From NCBI GenBank assembly GCA_900539605.1, contig UQCS01000006.1, forward strand, positions 6,183-70,182: a stretch of DNA of 64,000 nucleotides, in the 5' to 3' direction. Below are positions 44,652 through 53,766 of this stretch, one piece after another. Under the pieces are notes generated by a model. That model saw nothing but the letters and a program-made list of their open reading frames with translations. It searched no databases and was not told where the DNA came from. The DNA is from an uncultured Azospirillum sp. GTDB lineage: Bacteria; Pseudomonadota; Alphaproteobacteria; RF32; CAG-239. Position 1 is the first letter of the stretch; the number at the start of each line of letters is the position of its first letter. A program made the position numbers and the translations under genes.

Positions 44652-45072
44652 AACACGTAATATACATGCAACTTGTATCAACTACAGGGACTGCGGAATT
44701 TTGATCACCGGCTCTTCCGGCAGCGGGAAATCCGATCTGGCGCTGAGAATGATTATGGATAAAGGGGCCACTCTGGTTGCCGACGACCGCACCGACTTGA
44801 CCCCGGTTAAAAACCGTTTGCGTGCTTCCTGTCCCGAAAATATTTCCGGCCTGCTTGAAGTTCGCGGGCTGGGCGTATGCCGTTTTAAGCCTTCGGAGCC
44901 GGTTGATGTCGACCTGGTGGTGGAGTTGGTTCCCGCCGATCAGAAAATAGAACGGATGCCGCAAGTGGAAACGGCGCAATTTGAAGGAATCACAATTCCC
45001 AAAATCAGGCTTCACGGCTTTGAAATATCGGCAATTGACAAGATTATTCTCGCCTGTTACCAAAACAAATAG
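44644..45072 (+). CDS. hprK: HPr kinase/phosphorylase, short alphaproteobacterial form
   Basis: 142 aa, only the catalytic domain as usual in this class. Walker A GSSGSGKSDLALR, DDRTDL, and the HprK signature LLEVRGLGV; C-terminal LHGFEISAIDKIILA. No ATG precedes the P-loop, so the start is a TTG within the tsaE end. HprK phosphorylates HPr on serine and links carbon or nitrogen status to regulation. ptsH and EIIA genes, usual neighbours, are not here. Confidence 0.88.
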   Translation: MTETRNIHATCINYRDCGILITGSSGSGKSDLALRMIMDKGATLVADDRTDLTPVKNRLRASCPENISGLLEVRGLGVCRFKPSEPVDVDLVVELVPADQKIERMPQVETAQFEGITIPKIRLHGFEISAIDKIILACYQNK

Positions 45073-45075
45073 ACC

Positions 45076-45104
45076 TTGCTTTCTTACCCATGGTATTTTA
45101 ATAT
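45076..45104 (+). promoter_or_regulatory. Promoter of mlaE-mlaF-radA-cvpA
   Basis: TTGCTT, 17-bp spacer, TAATAT, about 30 bp before the mlaE start. Confidence 0.5.
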
Positions 45105-45133
45105 AACTCCGATCAACAAGATTTGAGGACAAA

Positions 45134-45931
45134 ATGATGCAGCATCACAGATATCTGGAAAATTTTTTACGGGCGCTCGGCAAACCCCTGGTTGTGTTTA
45201 TATCCCGAGTCGGCCAACTTTCGGAATTCATCGCCAGAGCGTTATACAATACCGTAACGCCGCCGTTTTATCCCAAGCTTTTGCTGCGTCAAATCGTCGA
45301 TATCGGTTTTTACTCTCTGCCGGTGGTAGCTTTGACGACAATTTTTGCCGGAATGGTGATTGCTTTGCAAACGCATGCCGGTTTTTCCAGCTACGGCGCC
45401 GAAAGCGCGATTGCTTCGGTGGTGCTGATCTCGGTTACGCGGGAACTGGCACCGGCTTTTGCCGGTTTGATGGTGGCCGGCCGCATCGGCGCGGCGATGG
45501 CTGCCGAGATCGGAACCATGCGGGTAACCGAACAAATTGATGCTCTGTCAACCCTGTCAACCAACCCTTACAAATATTTGGTGGCGCCGCGTCTTTTGGC
45601 CGGTGTGATCGTGTTACCGCTTTTGGTGTTGATCGGTGACGTGATTGGCATTTTCGGCGGTTATATTGTTGCGGTTTATCAGTTGGATTTCAATCCGGCC
45701 AACTATATCAACGCCACCGTCAACGAACTGCAGCCGATTGACATTGTCACCGGGGTGGTCAAGGCGGCAGTGTTCGGTTTTATCATTTCCCTGCTTGGCT
45801 GCTATAACGGCTACAAGTCCAAAGGCGGGGCTCAGGGCGTGGGCGAAGCGACTACCAACGCGGTTGTGGCGGCATCGATCATCATCTTAATATTCAATTA
45901 CATCATTACCGGCCTCTTTTTTACCAAATAA
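45134..45931 (+). CDS. mlaE: Phospholipid ABC transporter permease MlaE
   Basis: 265-aa inner-membrane permease of the MCE/Mla lipid-transport system. Landmarks: FYSLPVVALTTIFAGMVIAL, VTRELAPAFAGLMVAGRIGAA and AAEIGTMRVTEQIDAL, all hallmark MlaE. GAGGA ribosome site upstream. MlaF follows after 18 bp. MlaD and MlaC are not adjacent. Confidence 0.95.
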   Translation: MMQHHRYLENFLRALGKPLVVFISRVGQLSEFIARALYNTVTPPFYPKLLLRQIVDIGFYSLPVVALTTIFAGMVIALQTHAGFSSYGAESAIASVVLISVTRELAPAFAGLMVAGRIGAAMAAEIGTMRVTEQIDALSTLSTNPYKYLVAPRLLAGVIVLPLLVLIGDVIGIFGGYIVAVYQLDFNPANYINATVNELQPIDIVTGVVKAAVFGFIISLLGCYNGYKSKGGAQGVGEATTNAVVAASIIILIFNYIITGLFFTK

Positions 45932-45949
45932 CCGGCGGAGCTCACGAAT

Positions 45950-46720
45950 ATGGATCAGAATATCAACAAAATAGAAGTTAAAAATCTGCATAAAGCCTTT
46001 GGTCGCAAAAAGGTGTTGGACGGGGTGGACGTCTCGATCAAAAAAGGCGAATCTCTGGTTGTAATCGGCGGTTCCGGCACCGGAAAATCGGTGTTGATTA
46101 AATGTATTCAGGGTTTGATTACACCCGATTCCGGTTCGATTAAAATTGACGGCGTCGAGACCGTGGGCGTCCCGCGGCAGGATAATGAAAAACTCTATTC
46201 AACGATGGGGATGCTGTTTCAGGGCGGTGCTTTGTTTGACAGTTTGACGGTATGGGAAAACGTTGCTTTCGGGTTGCTGGAAAATCAAAAAATGCCGCGT
46301 CGGCAGGCACGCGAAAAAGCGATAGAAGTGCTGCGGCAGGTCGGGCTCAGTGCCGATGTTGCCGATTTGGCACCGTCCGAGCTTTCGGGCGGTATGCAAA
46401 AACGGGTTGGTTTAGCGCGAGCGGTAGCCATCCGGCCGGAAATCATCTTTTTTGATGAGCCGACCACCGGGTTGGATCCGATTATGGCCGATGTCATCAA
46501 CGATTTGATCATTGCTTCGGTCAAGGAACTCGGCGCCAGCGCTCTGACGATTACCCATGACATGATTTCTGCACGTAAAATTGCCGATCGCATTGCAATG
46601 CTCTATCAGGGAAAAATCATTTGGCAGGGAACGGTTGCCGAACTGGACACCACCGACAATCCTTATGTTTGTCAGTTTGTTAACGGCTGTTCCAAAGGAC
46701 CGATCAAAGTGGAGGTTTAG
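45950..46720 (+). CDS. mlaF: Phospholipid ABC transporter ATP-binding protein MlaF
   Basis: 256-aa ATPase paired with MlaE. Walker A GGSGTGKS, signature LSGGMQKR, Walker B IIFFDEPTTGLDP and H-loop THDM. Ends two bases before the radA start, with the radA ribosome site GGAGG in its last codons. Confidence 0.95.
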   Translation: MDQNINKIEVKNLHKAFGRKKVLDGVDVSIKKGESLVVIGGSGTGKSVLIKCIQGLITPDSGSIKIDGVETVGVPRQDNEKLYSTMGMLFQGGALFDSLTVWENVAFGLLENQKMPRRQAREKAIEVLRQVGLSADVADLAPSELSGGMQKRVGLARAVAIRPEIIFFDEPTTGLDPIMADVINDLIIASVKELGASALTITHDMISARKIADRIAMLYQGKIIWQGTVAELDTTDNPYVCQFVNGCSKGPIKVEV

Positions 46721-46721
46721 A

Positions 46722-48095
46722 ATGGCAAAAAAAGGCGGAACCGAATACGCATGCCAAAATTGTGGCGCCGTTTATCCGAAATGGCAGGGAAAATGCGATG
46801 CCTGCGGTGAATGGAATACCATTGTTGAAGAAAAGGTCGGCGGTGAAGGTTTTTCCAACTTTAATCCTAAGAAAAAGGGCAATCTGCTTGATTTTGTCTC
46901 ACTGAGCGGCACACCGCAGGTCTTGCAGCGCCTGCATACCAACATCATGGAACTTGACCGTGTCTGCGGCGGCGGTCTGGTCCCGGGTTCGGTGATTTTG
47001 GTCGGCGGCGACCCCGGCATCGGTAAATCGACTTTGCTGTTGCAGGTTTGTGCCCGTATTGCCGATCTGCCCGAACGTCCTGAATGTTATTACATTTCCG
47101 GCGAAGAAGCCGCCGATCAGGTCAAAATCCGCGCCAAACGGCTTGAACTTGAAAACGCGCCGGTCAATCTGGCTTCGGCCACCGATGTCAAAGACATTGT
47201 CACTACTTTGGAAAAAACCGATGCCGCAGTGGTGGTGATTGATTCGATTCAGACCATGTATCTGGAGGAAGCAGAATCTACACCCGGCAGTGTTTCGCAA
47301 GTGCGTGCCTGTGCTTATGAATTGATCAAACTAGCCAAGAAAAAAGGTTTTGTGCTGTTTTTAGTCGGTCATGTGACCAAACAGGGGTCCATTGCGGGGC
47401 CGCGCGTTCTGGAACATATGGTCGATACGGTGCTCTATTTTGAGGGGGAACGCGGCCATCAGTTCCGGATTTTGCGGGCAGTCAAAAACCGTTACGGTGC
47501 TACCGACGAAATCGGTGTGTTTGAAATGCAGGATAAAGGCCTGGTCGAAGTCGAAAATCCTTCGGCACTGTTTTTAGCCGAACGGCAGGGTAATATTTCC
47601 GGTTCCTGCGTGTTTGCGGGCATTGAAGGTTCGCGGCCGGTGCTGGTGGAAATTCAGGCGTTGGTCAGCCAAACCGGCTATGCCAGTCCCAAACGGGCGG
47701 TCGTCGGCTGGGACAGCGGCCGCTTGTCAATGGTGCTGGCGGTTTTGGAAGCGCGCGGCGGTCTTAACCTGAGTTCTCAGGACGTGTATCTGAATATTGC
47801 CGGCGGTCTCAAGATATCGGAACCGGCGGCTGATCTGGCGGTTGCGATGGCAATCATCTCTTCTTTGACCAACCGCCCGTTGCCGGCGGATATGGTCATT
47901 TTCGGCGAAATCGGTCTTTCCGGTGAAATACGTGCTGTCAGTCAGCCCAACCTGCGCCTGAAAGAAGCTTATAAGCTGGGATTCCGTAGTGCGATTGTGC
48001 CTTCTCAGTATAAAAAAGATAAAAAGAAAACCAATCTCGACATCAATCTCCACGAGATCGGCAATGTACAAAAGCTGATCAACTGGTTTAATTAG
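46722..48095 (+). CDS. radA: DNA repair protein RadA
   Basis: Branch-migration helicase of recombination, 457 aa. N-terminal zinc finger CQNCGAVYPKWQGKC with DACG, P-loop GGDPGIGKSTLLLQ, the RadA motif KNRYGATDE and a C-terminal Lon-like domain (FGEIGLSGEIRAV). The start MAKKGGTEYAC has GGAGG 6 bases upstream; a longer frame would run back through mlaF. Confidence 0.97.
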   Translation: MAKKGGTEYACQNCGAVYPKWQGKCDACGEWNTIVEEKVGGEGFSNFNPKKKGNLLDFVSLSGTPQVLQRLHTNIMELDRVCGGGLVPGSVILVGGDPGIGKSTLLLQVCARIADLPERPECYYISGEEAADQVKIRAKRLELENAPVNLASATDVKDIVTTLEKTDAAVVVIDSIQTMYLEEAESTPGSVSQVRACAYELIKLAKKKGFVLFLVGHVTKQGSIAGPRVLEHMVDTVLYFEGERGHQFRILRAVKNRYGATDEIGVFEMQDKGLVEVENPSALFLAERQGNISGSCVFAGIEGSRPVLVEIQALVSQTGYASPKRAVVGWDSGRLSMVLAVLEARGGLNLSSQDVYLNIAGGLKISEPAADLAVAMAIISSLTNRPLPADMVIFGEIGLSGEIRAVSQPNLRLKEAYKLGFRSAIVPSQYKKDKKKTNLDINLHEIGNVQKLINWFN

Positions 48096-48108
48096 GATAA
48101 AAAGAAGT

Positions 48109-48795
48109 ATGAACAGTCTTGACGTTGTTATTTTAATCATTGTCTTAATTTCGGCTCTGATCGCCCTCAACCGGGGTTTGATTAAAGAAGTTCTGTCAAT
48201 TATCGGCTGGTTTCTCGGCATTGCGACGGTCATTTACCTGTTGCCGTACGTTCAGCCGTTGATGGAAGAGCATATCGAAAGCGAGATGATGGCGATTGTT
48301 GCTTCTTCGTTTACCATTCTGATTGTTTTTTTCATTATTTGGATTTATCTGACTTCAATCATTATCGGCAAGGTGCGTTCCAGCAAATTAAGCGGTATGG
48401 ATCGGCTGCTGGGGCTGTTTTTCGGCATTCTGAGAGCTTTTTTGCTGGTTATCCTTCTCTACATACTGGCGGGTTGGATTATCCCCAAACAAAGCCAGCC
48501 GGAGAGCTTTAAGCAGTCGAAGTATTTTCAGCTGGCCGGTTCTTTTGCCGAACCGATCGAAAAACTGATTCCGCAGTCAACCAAAGATAAAGTGCATTCA
48601 CGGGTAAACACCGACAAGGAAGTTTCTCCCGGTGTGGAATTGAACAGCGATCTGGATGATTTGTTCGAGAAACTGACCCAACCTCAGGTTAAAAAGAAAG
48701 AAGTCAAACAACCGGTTACCGACAAGTCCAAAGGCTATAACAAATCGGAACAGAAAAGCCTTGACCGGTTGATCGAAATGACGGTTGAAGAATAG
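48109..48795 (+). CDS. cvpA: CvpA-family membrane protein
   Basis: 228 aa. Four membrane segments in the first ~125 residues; SLDVVILIIVLISALIALNRG at the N-terminus and MDRLLGLFFGILRAFLL are typical CvpA. The C-terminus is charged and soluble (KKKEVKQPVTDKSKG). Follows radA by 13 bp, a conserved pairing; purF, often next, is absent. The molecular role of CvpA is not well established. Confidence 0.88.
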   Translation: MNSLDVVILIIVLISALIALNRGLIKEVLSIIGWFLGIATVIYLLPYVQPLMEEHIESEMMAIVASSFTILIVFFIIWIYLTSIIIGKVRSSKLSGMDRLLGLFFGILRAFLLVILLYILAGWIIPKQSQPESFKQSKYFQLAGSFAEPIEKLIPQSTKDKVHSRVNTDKEVSPGVELNSDLDDLFEKLTQPQVKKKEVKQPVTDKSKGYNKSEQKSLDRLIEMTVEE

Positions 48796-48797
48796 TT

Positions 48798-49334
48798 TTA
48801 GGGGAACAGCGACAACAAAACCGAAACCGGCAGGTACAGCAGATTATAGGCATTGCCGGTCTGTGCGGTATAATTAAGCTCGCGCTGAACAATGTTCATT
48901 TGGCGGTCGGAAATGTAACGCGGTGCAAAACCGCCGCCGGAAAGGGTTGCGTTTATAGGCGGCGTATACCGGTTGCGGGTGACCGGAACAATTTGATCCG
49001 ATTTAATAAACTTGCGGTATTTGGAGGCGGAGATCCGGTTCAGACAACCGGGATTGCGCCGGGCACCGGCCAAAATAAAAGAATTGTATGCCTGATAGTC
49101 GTTACGTTTGATGGCAGCGCATACGCCGGTATCACCAGCCGCATTGGGAGAATCGATTCTCAGGCCGCGATGCATGGCGCTTCGCAAAGCCGGAACATCA
49201 CCGCGCGAGGCAGCGGCATACATAGCTTCGAAAGAATGCGGCGAGGCGGCGGCCGTTGATGTCCAAAAAGCAATAACAACCGAAAAGCCGGCAATTATTT
49301 GTATTCCGAGATGATGAGATTTTGTATGTTCCAT
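48798..49334 (-). CDS. Secreted protein with ankyrin-like repeats
   Basis: 178 aa. N-terminal signal peptide (IIAGFSVVIAFWTSTAAA then SPHS) suggests export. Residues ~38-95 look like ankyrin units: SFEAMYAAASRGDVPALRSA and GDTGVCAAIKRNDYQAYN. The C-terminal third is not recognised and ends in a hydrophobic tail (LLYLPVSVLLSLFP). Possibly an envelope adaptor; function unknown. Convergent with cvpA with only 2 bp between the stops. Confidence 0.62.
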   Translation of the reverse strand: MEHTKSHHLGIQIIAGFSVVIAFWTSTAAASPHSFEAMYAAASRGDVPALRSAMHRGLRIDSPNAAGDTGVCAAIKRNDYQAYNSFILAGARRNPGCLNRISASKYRKFIKSDQIVPVTRNRYTPPINATLSGGGFAPRYISDRQMNIVQRELNYTAQTGNAYNLLYLPVSVLLSLFP

Positions 49335-49396
49335 GATAATTTCAGTTTGTTTGATCCAGCATAAATCCGCATTTGCCGCAAAGTATGAATATTTGC

Positions 49397-49993
49397 TTAC
49401 AACAAAGCCTTCCGCGAATTGATTGCCAGCTGAATTGTACCTTCGTCCATATAATCAAGCTCGGCACCGACCGGAATTCCCTGAGCAAGGGTGGTGACTT
49501 TGGTTTCAAAACCTTTTAACCGGCTGACAAGATAATGCGAAGTAATTTGCCCGTCGACCGTTGCCGGAAGCGCCAAAATAACTTCCGCAGTCTGTTCATG
49601 CTCAATCCGGTTGAGCAGGGCGTCAATATTTAGGTCTTCGGGCGAAACGCCGTCCAGAGCCGATAAAACACCGCCCAGAATATGATATTTGCCTTTGTAA
49701 AAACCGACACGTTCCATTGCCCATAAATCGGCAACGTCCTGTACCACGCAAATGGTTTGGTTGTCTCTTTTCTCCGAAGTGCAGACCGAGCAGGGCGAGT
49801 CGGTGTCGTAATTACCGCAAACTTTACAGGTTTTAATATTTTCAGCCACGCTTTGCAGAGCCTCTATCAACGGCAGCAAAACAGTTTCGCGCTTTTTCAG
49901 CAGATGAAGTACAATCCGCCGCGACGACCGCGATCCCAGCGCCGGCAGTTTGGCAATGATTTTGACCAGTTTTTCTATTTCCTGACCGGACAA
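49397..49993 (-). CDS. recR: Recombination protein RecR
   Basis: 198 aa. Helix-hairpin-helix LPALGSRSSRRI, zinc finger CKVCGNYDTDSPCSVC and Toprim domain ICVVQDVADLWAMER. Start is TTG, supported by AAGGAG 7 bases upstream and by the family N-terminus. Works with RecF/RecO in gap repair. Last gene of dnaX-ybaB-recR. Confidence 0.96.
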   Translation of the reverse strand: MSGQEIEKLVKIIAKLPALGSRSSRRIVLHLLKKRETVLLPLIEALQSVAENIKTCKVCGNYDTDSPCSVCTSEKRDNQTICVVQDVADLWAMERVGFYKGKYHILGGVLSALDGVSPEDLNIDALLNRIEHEQTAEVILALPATVDGQITSHYLVSRLKGFETKVTTLAQGIPVGAELDYMDEGTIQLAINSRKALL

Positions 49994-50004
49994 TTTCTGT
50001 CTCC

Positions 50005-50325
50005 TTAAAATGGAAGTTTAAGACCGCCCAGATTAAGGCCGCCCGTTACGTCTTTCATTCCCTCGCTCATCATCGCGTCAACTTTGCCTTGGGCATCGTT
50101 AAAAGCAGCCAAAATCAGGTCTTCGAGAATGTCTGTTTCTTCCGGGTTAAGCAAACTGGGATCAATTTCCACTTTTTTGGCCTCAAATTTACCGTTAAGA
50201 GTAACTTTGACCATCCCGCCGCCGCTGGATCCGATCACTTCGGTTTCGGCCAGCTTTTTTTGTGCTTCTTCCATTTTTTTCTGCATCATCTGGGCTTGTT
50301 TCATAATTCCCTGCATATTCATCAT
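50005..50325 (-). CDS. YbaB/EbfC nucleoid-associated protein
   Basis: 106 aa. Met/Gln-rich helical N-terminus (QAQMMQKKMEEAQKKLAE), then VIGSSGGGMVKVTLNG and a C-terminal GGLNLGGLKLPF. It binds DNA as a dimer in characterised members. Sits between dnaX and recR with spacings of about 6 and 11 bp, the standard order. Confidence 0.94.
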   Translation of the reverse strand: MMNMQGIMKQAQMMQKKMEEAQKKLAETEVIGSSGGGMVKVTLNGKFEAKKVEIDPSLLNPEETDILEDLILAAFNDAQGKVDAMMSEGMKDVTGGLNLGGLKLPF

Positions 50326-50331
50326 GACTGT

Positions 50332-52062
50332 TTAATCCTCACTGTTAAAAAAATCTTCGTTGTTGCTAAATATGTCGGCACTTTCACCTTCTTGGTCTTC
50401 CGGCGTCGCCTTACGGGTCAGGTTTTCAATTCGGGCACCGCGGAACTCGTCAAGGATCGCCTTGACTAAAGGCGTCTCGGCAATGTTTTTTTTGTCTTTT
50501 TCTTTTTGTTCGTTTTCTGCATCGGCAATTGTACGGCCCACTTCGCCCGGAATGATGTCGAGCGCCCATTTGGCGCCGGTCGTTTCTTCGAGAAACTTGT
50601 TGACGGCACTCAGCGTCTCGTTGCTTACCCGGTCGGCGGCTTTGAATTTGATGCTGCCGACAGCAAATTCGCAAACTTCGATATCATGTCTCAGGGTGTA
50701 AGCAAGACGAGGCTGTTTGTTGGCTTCCAACAATTTGATCAGACCGGTGATATCGTTAAACGGCGCCTTGACGGTGTTGGTAGCCGGTACATCGGCTGAA
50801 GGAATGGTTGTCTGTTGTCGTGATGGTGATTGGATAGCCGCCGTCGTTATCACCGGTATGGCCGGTGCAACCGGCTGAAGACGATTTAGTTCAGATTTTT
50901 TTTTTACGCTTTCCAGCAGTTCGGCGGGAGAAGGCAGGTTGGCGGAATAAGCGATCCGGATCAAAATCATCTCCAGAGCATCAATCGGTACCGGTGCCGT
51001 TTGGAGTTCGCTCATTCCCTTGATCAGCATTTGCCATATTTTGGAGAGGGTGGCAATACTCAGCTTGGCGGATGTTTCTTTTAGAAAGTTGCGGTCATTT
51101 TCCGACAAGGAGGGATCTTTAATAAAACCCGGCAGCAGCAAAACTTTGGTCAGAGCATGGGTTAAGTTTATCAAATCGCCGATCATTGCCGACGGGTTGG
51201 CACCGTTTTTGTACATTTCCTGCAATTTACCGAGCAAAGCAGCCATATCGCCGCCGATCATCTGGTTAAAAAGCTCAAAAGTTTGACCGCGGTCAGCCAT
51301 TCCGAGCATTTCTTTAACAACGTCGATCCGCACTTTGCCGCTGCCGAGCGAAATCGCCTGGTCCAAAAGGGATAAACCGTCGCGGGCCGAACCGTCGGCC
51401 GCGGCCGCAATCATATGCAGCGCTTCGTCATCGGCTTTGAGGTTTTCGGCATTGACGATCTTGTTAAACAGTTTCAGAAGGTCTTCAATCGACAATCGCT
51501 GCAAATCAAAACGCTGGCAGCGTGACAAGACAGTTACCGGAACTTTGCGGATTTCGGTGGTGGCAAAGATAAATTTGACATGTGCCGGCGGTTCTTCCAA
51601 CGTTTTCAGTAAAGCGTTGAAAGCGCTTTTGGAAAGCATGTGGACTTCGTCGATGATGTAGATTTTATAACGACAGTTGGTCGGTTTGTAACGAACGCCG
51701 TCCAAAATATCGCGGATGTCGTCCACCCCGGTGCGCGAAGCGGCATCCAGTTCCAGAACGTCGATATTGCGCCCGGCAGCAATCGATTTGCAGTTTTCGC
51801 AAATGCCGCAGGGGTGGGTTGTCGGTCCGCCGTTGCCGTCAGGACCGGTACAATTGAGGGCCTTGGCAATCAAACGGGCAGTGGTGGTTTTGCCGACGCC
51901 GCGGATGCCGGTCAGAATATAAGCATGGTGCAGGCGGTTATTGTTGATGGCGTTGGTCAGGGTTTGCACCAGCGCTTCCTGTCCCAGCAGGTCTTCAAAA
52001 TTCTGCGGACGATACTTGCGGGCTAAAACCACATATTGCTCTTGTTTGTCTTCTTCGGCCAT
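50332..52062 (-). CDS. dnaX: DNA polymerase III subunit gamma/tau
   Basis: Clamp-loader ATPase, 576 aa. Walker A GIRGVGKTTTARLIAKAL, zinc-binding cysteines CGICENC, Walker B IYIIDEVHMLS, sensor IFATTEIRKVP, and a C-terminal tau region. The SRP RNA gene is directly upstream. First protein gene of dnaX-ybaB-recR. Confidence 0.96.
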   Translation of the reverse strand: MAEEDKQEQYVVLARKYRPQNFEDLLGQEALVQTLTNAINNNRLHHAYILTGIRGVGKTTTARLIAKALNCTGPDGNGGPTTHPCGICENCKSIAAGRNIDVLELDAASRTGVDDIRDILDGVRYKPTNCRYKIYIIDEVHMLSKSAFNALLKTLEEPPAHVKFIFATTEIRKVPVTVLSRCQRFDLQRLSIEDLLKLFNKIVNAENLKADDEALHMIAAAADGSARDGLSLLDQAISLGSGKVRIDVVKEMLGMADRGQTFELFNQMIGGDMAALLGKLQEMYKNGANPSAMIGDLINLTHALTKVLLLPGFIKDPSLSENDRNFLKETSAKLSIATLSKIWQMLIKGMSELQTAPVPIDALEMILIRIAYSANLPSPAELLESVKKKSELNRLQPVAPAIPVITTAAIQSPSRQQTTIPSADVPATNTVKAPFNDITGLIKLLEANKQPRLAYTLRHDIEVCEFAVGSIKFKAADRVSNETLSAVNKFLEETTGAKWALDIIPGEVGRTIADAENEQKEKDKKNIAETPLVKAILDEFRGARIENLTRKATPEDQEGESADIFSNNEDFFNSED

Positions 52063-52080
52063 CGTTATCTTTTCAAAAAA

Positions 52081-52170
52081 GGCGGAGAGACATCGACCTC
52101 AGACGGTTTCGTTACGGCTGCTTCCTTCCGAACCTGACCGGATTGGCGAACGTCCGACCCGATGCCCTCC
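52081..52170 (-). ncRNA. ffs: Signal recognition particle RNA, small bacterial (4.5S) type
   Basis: About 90 nt. Read on the minus strand, the apical loop is GGTCAGGTTCGGAAGGAAGC, which carries the conserved SRP domain IV loop and bulge. The ends pair (GGAGGGCATCG with CGATGTCTCTCC). A T6 run follows at the 3' end. It pairs with Ffh for co-translational targeting. Position upstream of dnaX is common. A TTGACG -35-like hexamer is at 52192-52197. Confidence 0.93.
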
Positions 52171-52240
52171 ATAAAATACATCCTTTAATATCGTCAATTT
52201 CGCTTTAAGTTGCAAGTAAAAAATTGCCTCATCAACATGA

Positions 52241-53686
52241 TTAGAAAGAAAAGCGATATCCCTGATATCCGTCCGGTGTTTCAGAGTCGGACCGATAAGA
52301 GCTGCTGCCGAGCGGACGGCCGAAAATCTGCCGTTCGGCGACCGTCTGGTCTTTGCCGAAAATCAGCGGCGGATAATTGTCATAAACGGCAGCAATGTTT
52401 TCCGGCGTGCTTTCGGGGATGACGGCGGAGAACTTTTTGGGAGCGAAATCGACAACCGTATCACCGGAAGGGCTGATTTCTATAATATCGAGGCTGTGTT
52501 CGTTTTTGCCGTTGGGCAGAATTCTGAAGACGCCGCTGATTCCGACAAATCCGTCTTCGGTAGTGATGGCGGCGTCGATGTTGGCCGGTTTGTTGCGCGC
52601 CAGCGCTGCCGACAAAGCCACTGCATCATAGGCAAAGGCATACAGGCTTTGCGGATATTCGTTAAACAAAGCGTGATATTTTTTGTTGAAATAGGCATTG
52701 TGATTGCGTGAAAGGGCCGGATACCAGCTGCCTTTCAGCGTGCTTTCCTTGTTAAGCCGGGTGTTTTCCCAAACTGAGGTACCGAGGAATTTGACTTCGG
52801 GGGCAAATACGTCATAATAGCCGAACATGGCTACCGCCGATTTTAAACGGGCGCCCGATTCCGGCAACAACACCGCATCAAAGTCAACGCCGCGATCGGT
52901 ATCTTTGGCGTTCAATTGCCGCAGGGCTTTTTGAGCGTTGACATCACCTTTGGCAGCCAGAGCTTTTAAATGGTTTTTTTGTTTATTGACCCCGGCGGCA
53001 CGGCGGTCATAGTCGGTCAGTTTGCGGATGATGTCGGAAAAATCGGTGGAAGAGGGCGGATAAAAAGCAATTCTGACCACTCGTGCACCATGGGCGGCAG
53101 CGGCACCGACCGCAGCTTTGGCAACCGCGATACCGGTACTGTTGTCCGGTACCAGCAGGGCAAAATTGTGACGGCCGTTGCCGGCGGCATATTTAACGAT
53201 CCGGTTGACTTGTTCTTCCACCAACAGGCCCAGAGTATAAATCTGGCTTTGCAAAACATCGGAACTGGAAGAAAAAGCGACTACCGGCACCCCCTTGGCT
53301 TTGGTTTGATATGAAATTGCTTGAACCGAGCTGCTGGTGAGCGGTCCGATAATCATCTGCGCTTTTTGGTTAAGAGCGTTTTCGGCGGCGGTTCTTGCAC
53401 CTTCGGGGGAGCTTTGGGTATCGTAAAACTGCAAGATTAAATTAGGATTATTCATATCTTCGAGTGCCATCAGCGACGCTTTTTTCAGTCCCTGTCCGTA
53501 GCGCGAAGCTTCTCCGGTTAGCGGCAACAAAACCCCGACCCGAAAAGCGGAGGGACGGTTAAACGAAGATTCGTCAATATCCGAGATGCTGTCATGGATT
53601 CCGCTTCCGGTGGTTACTATCGGCGAACGGCAGCTGAGCAGCACGGCTGTCAGAGCGAGCACACAAACTTTTTTTAACACTTGCAT
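52241..53686 (-). CDS. Penicillin-binding protein activator (LpoA-like lipoprotein)
   Basis: 481 aa. Lipoprotein signal with lipobox LLSC at about residues 16-19, then a type I periplasmic-binding fold: RVGVLLPLTGEASRYGQGL, MIIGPLTSSSVQAIS, and YAFAYDAVALSAAL. LpoA proteins stimulate PBP1A in gammaproteobacteria; the alphaproteobacterial relatives lie beside rsmI-yraN, as here, but lack the TPR half. Alternative: an amino-acid-binding-like protein. Confidence 0.82.
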   Translation of the reverse strand: MQVLKKVCVLALTAVLLSCRSPIVTTGSGIHDSISDIDESSFNRPSAFRVGVLLPLTGEASRYGQGLKKASLMALEDMNNPNLILQFYDTQSSPEGARTAAENALNQKAQMIIGPLTSSSVQAISYQTKAKGVPVVAFSSSSDVLQSQIYTLGLLVEEQVNRIVKYAAGNGRHNFALLVPDNSTGIAVAKAAVGAAAAHGARVVRIAFYPPSSTDFSDIIRKLTDYDRRAAGVNKQKNHLKALAAKGDVNAQKALRQLNAKDTDRGVDFDAVLLPESGARLKSAVAMFGYYDVFAPEVKFLGTSVWENTRLNKESTLKGSWYPALSRNHNAYFNKKYHALFNEYPQSLYAFAYDAVALSAALARNKPANIDAAITTEDGFVGISGVFRILPNGKNEHSLDIIEISPSGDTVVDFAPKKFSAVIPESTPENIAAVYDNYPPLIFGKDQTVAERQIFGRPLGSSSYRSDSETPDGYQGYRFSF

Positions 53687-53766
53687 TTTTTCCTAAAATC
53701 GAAAACAATTACCTTCGTTAATTTAAATTAAAAAACCGTTGTTGTAAAGGGGCAGGAAGATAATAA

